A stretch of DNA of 64,000 nt from Alcaligenes pakistanensis (GCF_014652815.1 NZ_BMZN01000004.1:3137-67136), one strand, 5' to 3'; positions 31,437-40,335 are shown, counted from the first letter of the stretch. The notes: generated by a model not told the origin, from the sequence alone. Program-made: numbers and translations.

Positions 31437-32504
31437 ATGACCGAATCCACAGAACTGATTGAACTGCCTGCCCAAGAGACGGCATTAGAAACATTTACCA
31501 CGCCCGGAGGCTTGGACAGCTACGTCAAGCAGGTACGCGAGAAGGTATGCGGCACCGTGTACGACATGAGCAAACGCAAAGACCGCGAAGCCTGCGCCGC
31601 CGACGCTTACAAGGTAACGCGCACGAAAACGGGTGTAGAGAAGATGGGTGCAGCGCTATCTGCTGAGTACAAAGAAGTGCCGAAGAAAATCGACACCCAG
31701 CGCCGGGACTGGAATACAAAGATGGACGCTTTGCGCGACGAAGTGCGCAAACCTCTAACCGACTGGGAAGAAGCTGAGGCAAAGCGTGTGGAGATCCACC
31801 GCGCTGCACTTGAAAACATGGCAGGCCAAGCCCGAGAAGTCGGTGGGCTTGATGTTGAAACCCTGCGCCAGCGCATTGTAACGGTTGAATCTGCGGTGAT
31901 TGGCGAGTCCTGGGAAGACTTTGAGGCCGAGGCTCACCGGGTCAAAGCCAAAGCGCTGGAAATCCTGAACGCAGCCCTGACTGAGCGCCAGAAGTACGAA
32001 GCTGAGCAGGCGGAACTGGCCGAGCTACGACGCAAGCAGGCCGAGCAGGAGCAGAAAGACCGCGAAGCTGAGATTGCCCAGCAAGCGGCAGACAAAGCCC
32101 GAGCCGACGCAGAGGCGAAGGCCCAGGCTGAACGCGATGCTGCCGCCAAACGCGAGGCAGACGCGAAAGCCGCCCAGACCAAGGCCGAGCAGGACGCCAA
32201 AGACGCTGCTGAACGTCAGCGCCGCGCCGAAGAACAGGCCGAAGCTGAACGGCTTGCATCAGTTGCGCGGGCCGAGCAAGCCGCCGAGGCCGCCCGCCAG
32301 GCAGAAATCAAGCGTCAAGCCGACGCCAAGGCAGCCGAAGAGGCCGAGCAGCGCAGCCGCGAAGCCGATATCGCGCACAAGGCCAGCATCAACAACGCAG
32401 CCCTAGCTGCATTTATCAAAAATGGCTTGCCCGACGCATGCGCCAAGCAGGCCGTCATTCTGATCGCCAAAGGTCTGATCCCGGCTATCCGAATCCAATA
32501 TTGA
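31437..32504 (+). CDS. DUF1351-like coiled-coil protein of the recombination cluster
   Basis: Start at ATG 31437 (MTESTELIELPAQETALETF) after GGAG. The 355-residue protein has a DUF1351-like N-terminal half (YVKQVREKVCGTVYDMSKRKDREACAADAYKVTRTKTGVEKMG, then TQRRDWNTKMDALRDEVRKPL). Residues ~180-310 are a long Ala/Glu/Gln coiled coil, and a conserved-looking end reads ASINNAALAAFIKNGLPDACAKQAVILIAKG. It directly precedes the Erf gene; such proteins accompany phage single-strand annealing systems, role unknown. Confidence 0.8.
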   Translation: MTESTELIELPAQETALETFTTPGGLDSYVKQVREKVCGTVYDMSKRKDREACAADAYKVTRTKTGVEKMGAALSAEYKEVPKKIDTQRRDWNTKMDALRDEVRKPLTDWEEAEAKRVEIHRAALENMAGQAREVGGLDVETLRQRIVTVESAVIGESWEDFEAEAHRVKAKALEILNAALTERQKYEAEQAELAELRRKQAEQEQKDREAEIAQQAADKARADAEAKAQAERDAAAKREADAKAAQTKAEQDAKDAAERQRRAEEQAEAERLASVARAEQAAEAARQAEIKRQADAKAAEEAEQRSREADIAHKASINNAALAAFIKNGLPDACAKQAVILIAKGLIPAIRIQY

Positions 32505-32511
32505 GGACACC

Positions 32512-33249
32512 ATGAGCACAGAAATCATTGAGACCCCACAGACTGCTGTCGCAGCACCCGCCCCGGCCGGGTCGCCAATGGCCATGGCAATCGCCGCCCT
32601 GCAATCTGGAATGAGTCCTGAGCAGATCGGGCAAATGATGGACCTGCAGGATCGCTACAACGCCACCCAGGCCAAGAAAGCTTATGACGAGGCGTTCGCT
32701 GCATTCAAGGCCGAATCAGTCACGATCATCAAGGGTAAGGCCCGTTCCGATGGCCCGCTTAAGAATCAAAAATACGCCGAGCTGCATGATGTTGTGAATG
32801 CAGTCACCCCCGCCCTCTCCAAGCATGGGCTTTCGTCCAGTTGGAAACTGACTAAGGATGACAAAGACTGGATGGAGGTTACCTGCTACCTGCGGCACGT
32901 TGGGGGTCATCAAGAAAGTGTCAGCATGGGCGGGCCACCAGATGCCGGCCCAGGCCGCAACGCTATTCAGTCACGCGCCAGCACCAAGACCTACTTGGAG
33001 CGATACACCTTGAAGGCCATTACCGGCCTGTCCGAGCAAGATGACGACACCGATGGTCGAGCCCCAGCAGATCCTGCTCTGAAAGACTCTTGGATTAGCG
33101 AAGTAGCCAAGGCCGAAACGCTGGAAGAGCTAGAGACCATCTGGCAACAAGGCGGCAACGTCATTTACGCAACCAACAACCTTGCCGATTACAACGCCTT
33201 CAAAAAGGCCGTATCGGACAAGAAAAAGATGCTCACGGAGGCTCAGTAA
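32512..33249 (+). CDS. erf: Erf-family single-strand annealing protein
   Basis: The 245-residue protein has the ERF pattern: MAMAIAALQSGMSPEQIGQMMDLQDRYNATQAKKAYDEAFAAFKAE, ALHDVVNAVTPALSKHGLSSSWK-type core (here ELHDVVNAVTPALSKHGLS), and RNAIQSRASTKTYLERYTLKAITGLSEQDDDTDG. Erf anneals complementary single strands during phage recombination and genome circularisation. It is followed by its nuclease partner with a stop/start overlap. Confidence 0.9.
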   Translation: MSTEIIETPQTAVAAPAPAGSPMAMAIAALQSGMSPEQIGQMMDLQDRYNATQAKKAYDEAFAAFKAESVTIIKGKARSDGPLKNQKYAELHDVVNAVTPALSKHGLSSSWKLTKDDKDWMEVTCYLRHVGGHQESVSMGGPPDAGPGRNAIQSRASTKTYLERYTLKAITGLSEQDDDTDGRAPADPALKDSWISEVAKAETLEELETIWQQGGNVIYATNNLADYNAFKKAVSDKKKMLTEAQ

Positions 33250-33884
33250 TGGAAGGCTTAATCATTCACACCGCCGAACAAGGCACTCCAGAATGGCTCC
33301 TAGCCCGCAAGGGCGTCATCACCGGCAGCCGATTCAAGGACTGCCGCGACCGTCTGAAAAGCGGAGCCCCGTCCAAGAAATGTTTGGACTATGCCATGGA
33401 CGTCGCCCGAGAGCGCGAAGGCGGCGAGCCCATGCAGGTCTTTGTGAACGGCGCCATGCGCCTGGGCACCGAGCAAGAGCCACACGGCCGCGCCGTTTAT
33501 GAGCGCAAAACAGGTCACATCGTTGACGAAGCCGGTTTCATCACAACACACGACCGCTTGTTTGGGGTCAGCGTAGACGGTTTGGTCGGTCAGGATGGGA
33601 TCATTGAAATCAAGACAATGGTCAGCAGCGACACTCTGTTCACCGCCTTTGTGAACGGTGATATTGCAGCCTACGTAGACCAGTGCAATGGCGCGATGTG
33701 GCTGCTTGGCCGCAAATGGGTGGATCTGGTCTTGTGGGTTCACGACCTGGGTCGAATGAAGATTATCCGCATCGAGCGCAACGACGACCAGATCGATGCG
33801 CTGGAATCCGATCTGATGGAGTTCGAGCGGACGGTCACCAAGTATCAACAAGAGCTGCGGGACGCCCTGCTGGAGGCCGCATAA
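33249..33884 (+). CDS. YqaJ/lambda-exonuclease-like recombinase nuclease
   Basis: The 211-residue protein starts with the YqaJ motif (EQGTPEWLLARKGVITGSRFKDC) and carries the nuclease residues in LFGVSVDGLVGQDGIIEIKTM (D and E-x-K), then CNGAMWLLGRKWVDLVLWVHD. It would resect DNA ends to give single strands for Erf. TAATG overlap couples it to erf. Confidence 0.9.
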   Translation: MEGLIIHTAEQGTPEWLLARKGVITGSRFKDCRDRLKSGAPSKKCLDYAMDVAREREGGEPMQVFVNGAMRLGTEQEPHGRAVYERKTGHIVDEAGFITTHDRLFGVSVDGLVGQDGIIEIKTMVSSDTLFTAFVNGDIAAYVDQCNGAMWLLGRKWVDLVLWVHDLGRMKIIRIERNDDQIDALESDLMEFERTVTKYQQELRDALLEAA

Positions 33885-34382
33885 ATGGCCTCAGTCAACA
33901 AAGTCATTCTGGTGGGCAACCTCGGCCGCGACCCAGAAGTACGCTACAGCGCGGAAGGCTCGGCCATCTGCAATATTTCCATTGCCACGACTTCGCAGTG
34001 GAAAGACCGTACCTCCGGCGAAAAGCGCGAGGAAACGGAATGGCACCGTGTGGTGTTCTACAACCGTCTGGCTGAAATCGCGGGCGAATACCTGCGCAAA
34101 GGCCGTCCCGTCTACGTAGAAGGTCGTCTGCGCACCCGTAAATGGACAGGCCAGGACGGCCAGGAGCGTTTCACAACCGAGATTATCGCCGAGCAAATGC
34201 AAATGTTGGGTGGTCGTGACAGTGGAAGCGAAGGCTACGGTAACTCACCACAGCCAGAACAACGGCAACCGCAGGGCCAGCAGCGCAACAACTACGCAGA
34301 GGCCACGGGGCGTGGGCAGCCGCAACAACACCCACCAATGACGGACAACTTAGCCGATATGGATGACGACATTCCGTTCTAG
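33885..34382 (+). CDS. ssb: Single-stranded DNA-binding protein
   Basis: This 165-residue SSB has an N-terminal OB fold ([61 protein letters not shown]), a Gln/Pro/Asn-rich linker and the acidic tip MDDDIPF that recruits partner proteins. It completes the Erf-YqaJ-SSB recombination set. Confidence 0.95.
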   Translation: MASVNKVILVGNLGRDPEVRYSAEGSAICNISIATTSQWKDRTSGEKREETEWHRVVFYNRLAEIAGEYLRKGRPVYVEGRLRTRKWTGQDGQERFTTEIIAEQMQMLGGRDSGSEGYGNSPQPEQRQPQGQQRNNYAEATGRGQPQQHPPMTDNLADMDDDIPF

Positions 34383-34388
34383 TTCCTG

Positions 34389-34925
34389 CTAAACCCTGAA
34401 AACCACGCCTTGCTTGTCATAAATGCAACGAATAACCGCAATACCAGCTTGAAGGAGCTCAGTATTGCGAACTGAGCATCCCTCACTTTTCGAGCCATGA
34501 AACAAGTTGTTCCTAAGCGTAGGAACTTGGGAGAAAGCGCGCCTAAGACTTAGCGGTCTCGGCCTAGAACTACTCCAGAACCCTGTTTCTTGCGAACGTC
34601 GCTGAGGGGGACGCTCGCACAGAATCGCAAACTCGCTGCAGTCAACCTCTTCCACCAGACAGTCTTCTAGGTGGTGGGCAAATCTTGACCAACATATTGT
34701 TAGAGACTCCGCTCCTTCGAAAGATTTAAAAACCCCCTCACCCCAGCCTTGTCCATGGTTCTGAATAATCCTGGTCTCTAGCCAATTAAAAGACCAAAAG
34801 AACTCCACAACCACATCGCTGTCCGCCAAGACTTGATTCTTAGCGGCTACTAGTAAGTCCATGCTCCCCCCATCCAAATCATTGACTCCGGTCAGCTTAA
34901 ACCATCTTGCAAGGAGCAGATCCAT
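34389..34925 (-). CDS. RNNLFH-motif (HEPN-like) protein, cargo
   Basis: The 178-residue protein has an N-terminal part with FFWSFNWLETRIIQ and a C-terminal motif VPTLRNNLFHGSKSEGCSVRNTELLQAG. RNNLFH fits the HEPN RNase signature R-x4-6-H. The arrangement 'R-N-N-L-F-H-G-S-K ... R-x-x-x-L-L' resembles ApeA/RloC-like HEPN ends. It lies 30 bases behind a membrane protein gene on the same strand, opposite to the recombination operon, and reads toward ssb. An RNase effector in a membrane-linked defence pair is a plausible inference. Confidence 0.6.
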   Translation of the reverse strand: MDLLLARWFKLTGVNDLDGGSMDLLVAAKNQVLADSDVVVEFFWSFNWLETRIIQNHGQGWGEGVFKSFEGAESLTICWSRFAHHLEDCLVEEVDCSEFAILCERPPQRRSQETGFWSSSRPRPLSLRRAFSQVPTLRNNLFHGSKSEGCSVRNTELLQAGIAVIRCIYDKQGVVFRV

Positions 34926-34955
34926 GCGGTTTAAAAGCCTTCGTATCTACCATCA

Positions 34956-35537
34956 CTAACGGCGATGCTCTATTGAGTTTTTTACAGCATCACTTTCCTG
35001 CAAAAACTCAAACACAGCCTCATTCGTCTTTTCCACCAAACCCCTCATAACCACAGAAAATTGAACAGCGTCTTTATTAATAAATTTAAATTTGACCATT
35101 AAATTCAGATTCGCCCTTGACTTTATAAAGGCGTCTAATAAAGCCTTCGACTCGAACATCTCCATGTTTGTAACCTCTAGGCAAGACAGATCAATTTCAA
35201 AGGCGTTCCAAGTTTCATCATCTGAGGCCACTAGTTTCTTATTCTCGGCTGCAATCAGTCTAGTCCGTATACCCTCCATAAGACCGGAGACAGTCTCCAA
35301 AAAAATCTTTTTTTCTTGCCTCCGCTCTTCCATCTGTACCTTGGACTGATGCTTCATAATGAATATCGCTGCGGCAATTGCGCCGATAGAACCAAGAGCT
35401 TGCACCCAGGCTGCCCATTCCTTTGACTGAAATGCCGGGTGTGCGGCCGCAAGCGTCGCAATACCAATAACCACCCCAAACCCCACCCCCACCACCAGCG
35501 CGACCAATGTCCGCGCTTCACAGCCCTCTGTCTTCAT
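34956..35537 (-). CDS. Two-helix membrane protein with AWVQALGSI motif, cargo
   Basis: Start set at ATG 35537 (MKTEGCEARTLVALVVGVGF) with AGAGGA upstream; a much longer frame is an overlap artefact of the rdgC gene. The 193-residue product has two membrane helices (residues ~10-31 and ~41-64, the second with AAWVQALGSIGAIAAAIFIM), then a cytoplasmic helical domain (QEKKIFLETVSGLMEGIRTR). It is paired with the RNNLFH protein downstream. A paralogue lies at 36497-37186 across rdgC. Confidence 0.7.
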   Translation of the reverse strand: MKTEGCEARTLVALVVGVGFGVVIGIATLAAAHPAFQSKEWAAWVQALGSIGAIAAAIFIMKHQSKVQMEERRQEKKIFLETVSGLMEGIRTRLIAAENKKLVASDDETWNAFEIDLSCLEVTNMEMFESKALLDAFIKSRANLNLMVKFKFINKDAVQFSVVMRGLVEKTNEAVFEFLQESDAVKNSIEHRR

Positions 35538-35603
35538 TTCCCTATCCTCTTCACGCGATGATTTATCCGCGTGAGCATAGCCCATCCTGAAAGGAATACA
35601 CCC

Positions 35604-36500
35604 ATGTGGCTTAAAAACCTGCGTATCTATCGCTTGGATACGGCATTTGCCTTGTCCGCTCAACAACTGGCCGAAATGTTGGCCAAGCATAAGTTCGCCC
35701 CTGGCGGCAGCCAAGAACCTCTCAGCCTGGGCTGGGTGCCGCCACGTGAAGGAGGTGAGCTGGTCCATGAAGTGAACGGGCAGTATCTGATCTGCATGCG
35801 TGCTGAAAAGAAACTGCTGCCCAGTGCTGTGGTTAACCAGGCAGCTCACGAGAAGGCCCGCGAAATCGAAGAGCAGCAAGGCTGCAAGCCAGGCCGCAAG
35901 CAGATGAAGGAAATCAAGGAACAAGTAATTGTGGACTTGATGCCTCGCTCCCATGCCGTGCAGCGCGACACTTTAGTGTGGATCGACACACAAAACCGCT
36001 GGTTTGTCATTGATGCCGCAGTCGTGGCTAAGAGCGAAGAGGTTTTAGGCCTGTTCGCAAAGAGCGTGGAACCCTTCCCCGTGCAAGCTCTGTACACCGA
36101 GCAATCTCCCGGTGCCGCCATGACTTCCTGGCTGGTCGAGGAAGAAGAACTGGCCAACTTTACTGTGGACCAGGACACTGAACTGCGCTCCACCGGCGAT
36201 AGCGGTGCTGCTGTGCGCTACGTGAAACAAAGCGCCGACATCGACGAAGTGCGCAAGCACGTTGAAGCCGGCAAGCAATGCACTCGTTTGGCCATGACCT
36301 GGGCGGATCGCATCAGCTTTGTGCTGACCGATGCGCTGGACGTAAAACGCGTCGCTCCACTGGACATTCTGACTGAAAAGCAGGACGTGACAGCCGTCAA
36401 TGACGATGAAATCTTTGATGCCGACATGACCTTGATGACCGCCGAGCTGGCCAAAATGATCAGCGATCTGGTCGAAGTGCTGGACGGCGAGCGAGCCTAA
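35604..36500 (+). CDS. rdgC: Phage-encoded RdgC recombination-associated protein
   Basis: The 298-residue protein begins at ATG 35604 (MWLKNLRIYRLDTAFALSAQ) after AAGGA. It follows RdgC throughout: FAPGGSQEPLSLGWVPP, AVVNQAAHEKAREIEEQQGCKPGRKQMKEIKEQVIVDLMPRSH, WFVIDAAVVAKSEEVL, and TAELAKMISDLVEVLDGE. RdgC forms rings on duplex DNA and inhibits RecA. In a prophage it may protect phage ends or damp the host's recombination. Opposite-strand cargo genes flank it on both sides. Confidence 0.92.
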   Translation: MWLKNLRIYRLDTAFALSAQQLAEMLAKHKFAPGGSQEPLSLGWVPPREGGELVHEVNGQYLICMRAEKKLLPSAVVNQAAHEKAREIEEQQGCKPGRKQMKEIKEQVIVDLMPRSHAVQRDTLVWIDTQNRWFVIDAAVVAKSEEVLGLFAKSVEPFPVQALYTEQSPGAAMTSWLVEEEELANFTVDQDTELRSTGDSGAAVRYVKQSADIDEVRKHVEAGKQCTRLAMTWADRISFVLTDALDVKRVAPLDILTEKQDVTAVNDDEIFDADMTLMTAELAKMISDLVEVLDGERA

Positions 36501-37186
36501 CAAAGATGTCGCGCAGAAATAGCAGGTGACTCCCCGTCAAACAGCCTAACGGCATTATCCAAATATTCCAATGATTCATCTGTCTTTGCCAACAAGACCT
36601 GCAAGCGCTCTAACGGAGTCTGTGGGGAAGCAAGTATATCCGCACCAAATCTATCGGTGTGTGGGCTCATGCCAAGCAGTAACTCAGCACATACATTTGA
36701 ATAATGAACAATGTCGATAGTATGCCGAGCAATAACGGCATATGGCATTTGATGCAAAGGAATTCTGCTAACCGCTGCTTGGCTATTGCGTAGATACCTT
36801 GATCTTCTGTAATTCGTAATATCTCCATCTTTAAGTTTTTCAATAGCGCCCTCGCACACTTTCTTGACATCTTGCCCTAAGCGCTCCACAAGCTGTGCAG
36901 CAGCCTCTAATTCCGCTATCCCAGAATCCGTTGCCAACTTCTTTGCACTTTCTGCAATCAAAGCACGGCTCTCTCGTTCAATTCTGCTTTGCCGATTCGA
37001 TACATATATAGCCACACCCACGGCAGTTACCGAACCAAACGCTTGAACCCAAGCAGCAGCCCCGTCAAACGCTAACAGAGGTCTTAAATAAGGAAAAAAG
37101 AACATCCCAACACCCGTTCCAGCTCCCACCCCAACAAGCAGAGCCAACAATAGCAACGCCTCTTCATCGTATATTTTTTTTTTCAC
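36497..37186 (-). CDS. Two-helix membrane protein, paralogue of the 34956 protein
   Basis: GTG at 37186 (MKKKIYDEEALLLLALLVGV) has GGAGG six bases upstream, better than the upstream ATG. The 229-residue product has two membrane helices (residues ~8-27 and ~36-58, with AAAWVQAFGSVTAVGVAIYV) and a helical cytoplasmic part. The AWVQA(F/L)GS motif and the topology match the protein at 34956-35537. No RNNLFH partner follows. It overlaps the rdgC stop by 4 bases. Confidence 0.65.
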   Translation of the reverse strand: MKKKIYDEEALLLLALLVGVGAGTGVGMFFFPYLRPLLAFDGAAAWVQAFGSVTAVGVAIYVSNRQSRIERESRALIAESAKKLATDSGIAELEAAAQLVERLGQDVKKVCEGAIEKLKDGDITNYRRSRYLRNSQAAVSRIPLHQMPYAVIARHTIDIVHYSNVCAELLLGMSPHTDRFGADILASPQTPLERLQVLLAKTDESLEYLDNAVRLFDGESPAISARHLC

Positions 37187-37312
37187 TATGGGCCTCCACG
37201 CAATTTCCCTTGCACATATCCGCAAGGATCATAGCCGAACCCCTGTGGCTCGGGCATAGGATTCCACCCCTATGAAGCATCACGACTACAGCAACACCCC
37301 TTAACCCCGCTT

Positions 37313-37344
37313 GATTTACTCAACCGGGGTTTTTCTTTTCTAGG
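37313..37344 (+). terminator. Terminator upstream of the PAPS-reductase-like gene
   Basis: AACCCCG ... CGGGGTT followed by TTTTTC, just before the start at 37353. Another internal terminator of the early operon. Confidence 0.75.
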
Positions 37345-37352
37345 ATCAACCC

Positions 37353-38292
37353 ATGACCCACAACGTCGTCTCAGTATCAGGCGGGAAGGACAGCACCGCC
37401 CTACTGCTGCTGGCCATCGTTCAGGAAGTACCCAACCTGCAGGCCGTCTTTGCGGACACTGGACATGAGCATCAGCAGACCTATGACTATGTGAACTACT
37501 TGGCCCAGGCCACTGGCGTGCCGATCCGCTGGGTGAAGGCCGACTTCTCTGAGCAGATCGCCAGGAAGCGTCTTTATGTGGATACGAAGTGGCGTGAGAA
37601 GGATGTCCCGGACTCGATTGTTGAGCAGGCCCTGGCCGTATTGCATCCCACCGGCATCCCGTTTCTGGATCTCTGTTTATGGAAAGGCCGCTTCCCCAGC
37701 ACCAAGACTCGGTTCTGCACAACGGAACTGAAAGCAAACCCGTTAATTGAACAGGTGATGCTGCCACTTATGGAGGAAGGTGGAATGGTCTTATCGTGGC
37801 AAGGGGTGCGGGCTGAGGAAAGCCTGGCACGTCGGTACTTGCCGGAGTGTGATGAGGTAGGTGGAGGATTATTCAACTACCGGCCAATCCTGCGCTGGAA
37901 AGTTGCTGATGTGTTTGATGCCCACCACTTAATGAACATAAAGCCCAACCCACTGTATTTGCAGGGCGCTGAAGAGAGTTGGATGCATGCCCTGCGTCAA
38001 CTGCAATAAAGATGAACTGCGCCAGATTGCCCAGCGCTGGCCAGAAGAGGTGGATAGAGTGCGTGAGTGGGAGCGCCTGGTAAGTCTTGCTAGCAAGCGC
38101 GGTTGCAGCACTTTCTTCAGTGCCGTAGACGACCCGACCTACAAAGAAGGCGACATCATCACTCACGAAAACTACGGTATCGACAGGATGGTGGAGTGGT
38201 CGATGACCAGCCGAGGCGGGCGCCAGTTCGACCTCACGCGGGTCTTTGCAGACGCCTCCAGTTGCTCGTCTATCTATGGCTTATGCGAATGA
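37353..38292 (+). pseudogene. Frameshifted PAPS-reductase-like phage gene
   Basis: Frame 1 (37353 to 38009, 218 residues) has the PP-loop ATP motif VVSVSGGKDSTALLLLAI and phage PAPS-reductase sequence to YLQGAE, then nonsense. Frame 2 carries the expected continuation LKRVGCMPCVNCNKDELRQIAQRWPEEVDRVREWERLVSLASKRG to 38292. One extra base at about 37968 accounts for the break. Restored, it would be a full-length ~310-residue protein with a C-terminal Cys cluster. Such proteins may act in nucleic-acid sulfur chemistry. It could be a true +1 frameshift, a mutation, or a sequencing error. Confidence 0.78.
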
Positions 38293-38320
38293 AACAACAA
38301 CACTCCAAAAACCTCAAAGG

Positions 38321-39742
38321 TCAAGAATCAAGATCCGCAAAGCCAAACAGCGCCCTGTGTTGAGCCAAGTACGGTAAGTTTTCGTTATGAAAAGGAGGGC
38401 ATCGATGATCTAGGCTAATGCCCCAAGACATAAGAACATCCTTAATCTCCTTGCTGGACACAAGAATATCTCCATCATCAGAAAAAGAAATCAGACCTTT
38501 ATCAAACAATTTATCGACATGTGGGGCCAACATGAAACCATTGTGTTTATCTAAACGCTCGTCATTGTTTGAATCACGCCACGGCTTTATATGACTAGCG
38601 GTGAGCAAGCGCGAATCTTCGGTGCCAGTCACGCAGCAAAAATGCCTAACAGACATGACGCCTTCACGAAACTTTCCTTGACCTATACGTGCCTTCCGCA
38701 AATATTTGGCCTCAGTTTCTGATGATGACGATGCGTCAATTTCGGCATCATCTAATTTTGATTCAAATCTAATGTCCAACTGACCGACCAGTTCGATGAG
38801 CACGTCGAAAAATTGCTCAGACACCTCACATAGATAAAATTGATTAGCTTCGCCAGACGGTCGTAATGGTGAATTTCGTGCAGGAAGTAGATCGCCAAGT
38901 TGAGACATATGTTCCATGGGTCTCAATTGATCATCTAAAAATACCCAATCAACATCTACCTGCCATCCCGTGCCATTCCAAAACCCATGTCCTTCAGGTA
39001 CAGGCGCTTCAAAACAATCAGTAATCGCCACTCCAACAGCTCGGACCAACCCCTTGGCGTAAGACACCACGAGATCCCCCTTGCGGACCTTGCTTACGTT
39101 TATCCAAGTAGGTCTCTGCACATCTTCATCACGCACCACCGGGCACCAAATGTACCCGCCGTCTAATTCGCGACTGAACGATGATCCATGGCTGACCCAC
39201 CAAAAGGAACGCTTTCGAATAGAGTTTTTATGTTTGGCACACGACTCACCCACTAAACTCGACGCACTTAGCATTGACGAGCTTTTCCAGAGCTCTTCAA
39301 AAGCCTGAAACTCAGTCTGGGACATCTGAAATACAGTTCCCCTAGGATTCTTTATGATTTGTGATCTCTGCAACAAAGGATGCTGCTTAAAGTGCTCCCG
39401 GGTAACCATACCCTGGACAGATCCCACACGAATATCTGCTAATTGAATCCCTGTTTTCCACTCCTCTTCCTTAACAGCCTCCTGCTCCACCCAAAACTCA
39501 CTGCCTAGAGCTTCAGGATGTAAAACCTCAGCAGCTTTTGTAGGAAGCTCATTCACATAACCGACCGCGATAGCCCCTCGATCAAATGTTGAACGCCAAA
39601 TAATGACTGGATCTCCAATAGCTATCTTTGTTCTATTCTGATTGGGAGTATTCCAGTATATCTGCCTAGAAGACTGTATGTACTTCTCTAAGTCATAAAT
39701 ATTAGGGTTTCCCTGAAAAACCCAAGCATTAAATTCAGTCAC
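38321..39742 (-). CDS. EVE-like double-sensor HNH endonuclease, candidate type IV restriction
   Basis: Start set at GTG 39742 with AAGGGG upstream. The 473-residue protein has an N-terminal EVE/PUA-like domain (~1-120: NAWVFQGNPNIYDLEKYIQS, GDPVIIWRSTFDRGAIAVG), a second beta-rich sensor (~180-320: FWWVSHGSSFSRELDGGYIW, VSKVRKGDLVVSYAKG, AVGVAITDCFEAPVPEG) and a C-terminal HNH nuclease (~340-470: GQGKFREGVMSVRHFCCVTG, LTASHIKPWRDSNNDERLDKHNGFMLAPHVDKLFD). EVE-HNH proteins cut DNA carrying modified cytosine. It is encoded against the early operon and could restrict incoming modified phages. Confidence 0.82.
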   Translation of the reverse strand: MTEFNAWVFQGNPNIYDLEKYIQSSRQIYWNTPNQNRTKIAIGDPVIIWRSTFDRGAIAVGYVNELPTKAAEVLHPEALGSEFWVEQEAVKEEEWKTGIQLADIRVGSVQGMVTREHFKQHPLLQRSQIIKNPRGTVFQMSQTEFQAFEELWKSSSMLSASSLVGESCAKHKNSIRKRSFWWVSHGSSFSRELDGGYIWCPVVRDEDVQRPTWINVSKVRKGDLVVSYAKGLVRAVGVAITDCFEAPVPEGHGFWNGTGWQVDVDWVFLDDQLRPMEHMSQLGDLLPARNSPLRPSGEANQFYLCEVSEQFFDVLIELVGQLDIRFESKLDDAEIDASSSSETEAKYLRKARIGQGKFREGVMSVRHFCCVTGTEDSRLLTASHIKPWRDSNNDERLDKHNGFMLAPHVDKLFDKGLISFSDDGDILVSSKEIKDVLMSWGISLDHRCPPFHNENLPYLAQHRALFGFADLDS

Positions 39743-39830
39743 GCCCAAACCCCTTTTAATAATTGAACTTAGCTCACCAAGTGTAACGCTTAGTGAGTTT
39801 TTTTTGCGTCCATATATAGGAGCTATTTAC

Positions 39831-40304
39831 ATGACACAGCTTGTTCTAGACCCCTGCTGCGGTGGCCGCATGATGTGGTTCAACCGCCAGGACCAACGCG
39901 CTCTCTTCGGAGATATTCGCAGCGAGAATCACGCGCTTTGCGACGGACGGGCCTTCAACATCACGCCCGATCTGAATATGGACTTCCGGGCCATGCCCTT
40001 CCCAGATGAGAGCTTTCGCCTTGTCTGCTTCGATCCCCCTCACCTGCGTCACGCTGGGCGGGGATCGTGGCTACGTGCCAAGTACGGAATTCTCAGTGAT
40101 GACTGGCAGGACGATCTGCGTCGTGGCTTTGCGGAATGCTTCCGCGTCCTTAAGCCAGAGGGTGTGCTGATTTTTAAATGGAACGAGATCCAGATCCCCA
40201 CTCGTCAGATCCTTAAGTTGACTCCACACAAGCCCCTGTTCGGCCATCCCAGCGGGAAACGTGCCGATACCCACTGGATCACCTTCATGAAAGGACAGTC
40301 ATGA
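39831..40304 (+). CDS. Phage SAM-dependent methyltransferase-like protein
   Basis: Start at ATG 39831 (MTQLVLDPCCGGRMMWFNRQ) after AGGAGC. The 157-residue class I methyltransferase shows a SAM motif (VLDPCCGGRMM), a DPPH variant of the catalytic DPPY (RLVCFDPPHLRHAGRGSW), and AECFRVLKPEGVLIFKWNE. Small proteins of this type are common in phage early regions and may modify DNA. Substrate unknown. Confidence 0.78.
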   Translation: MTQLVLDPCCGGRMMWFNRQDQRALFGDIRSENHALCDGRAFNITPDLNMDFRAMPFPDESFRLVCFDPPHLRHAGRGSWLRAKYGILSDDWQDDLRRGFAECFRVLKPEGVLIFKWNEIQIPTRQILKLTPHKPLFGHPSGKRADTHWITFMKGQS

Positions 40305-40335
40305 ACACCCACCCACACAACCAGGCACGCTCCTC

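Noticed and set aside
31900-32400. Repetitive Ala/Glu/Gln codons suggesting a DNA repeat array
   Set aside because: They are codons of a coiled coil in the DUF1351-like protein; no regular DNA unit or spacers, so not a CRISPR or satellite.
35538-35954. Long N-terminal extension of the 34956 membrane protein
   Set aside because: The extension is antisense to rdgC; the start at 35537 has a ribosome site and precedes the first membrane helix.
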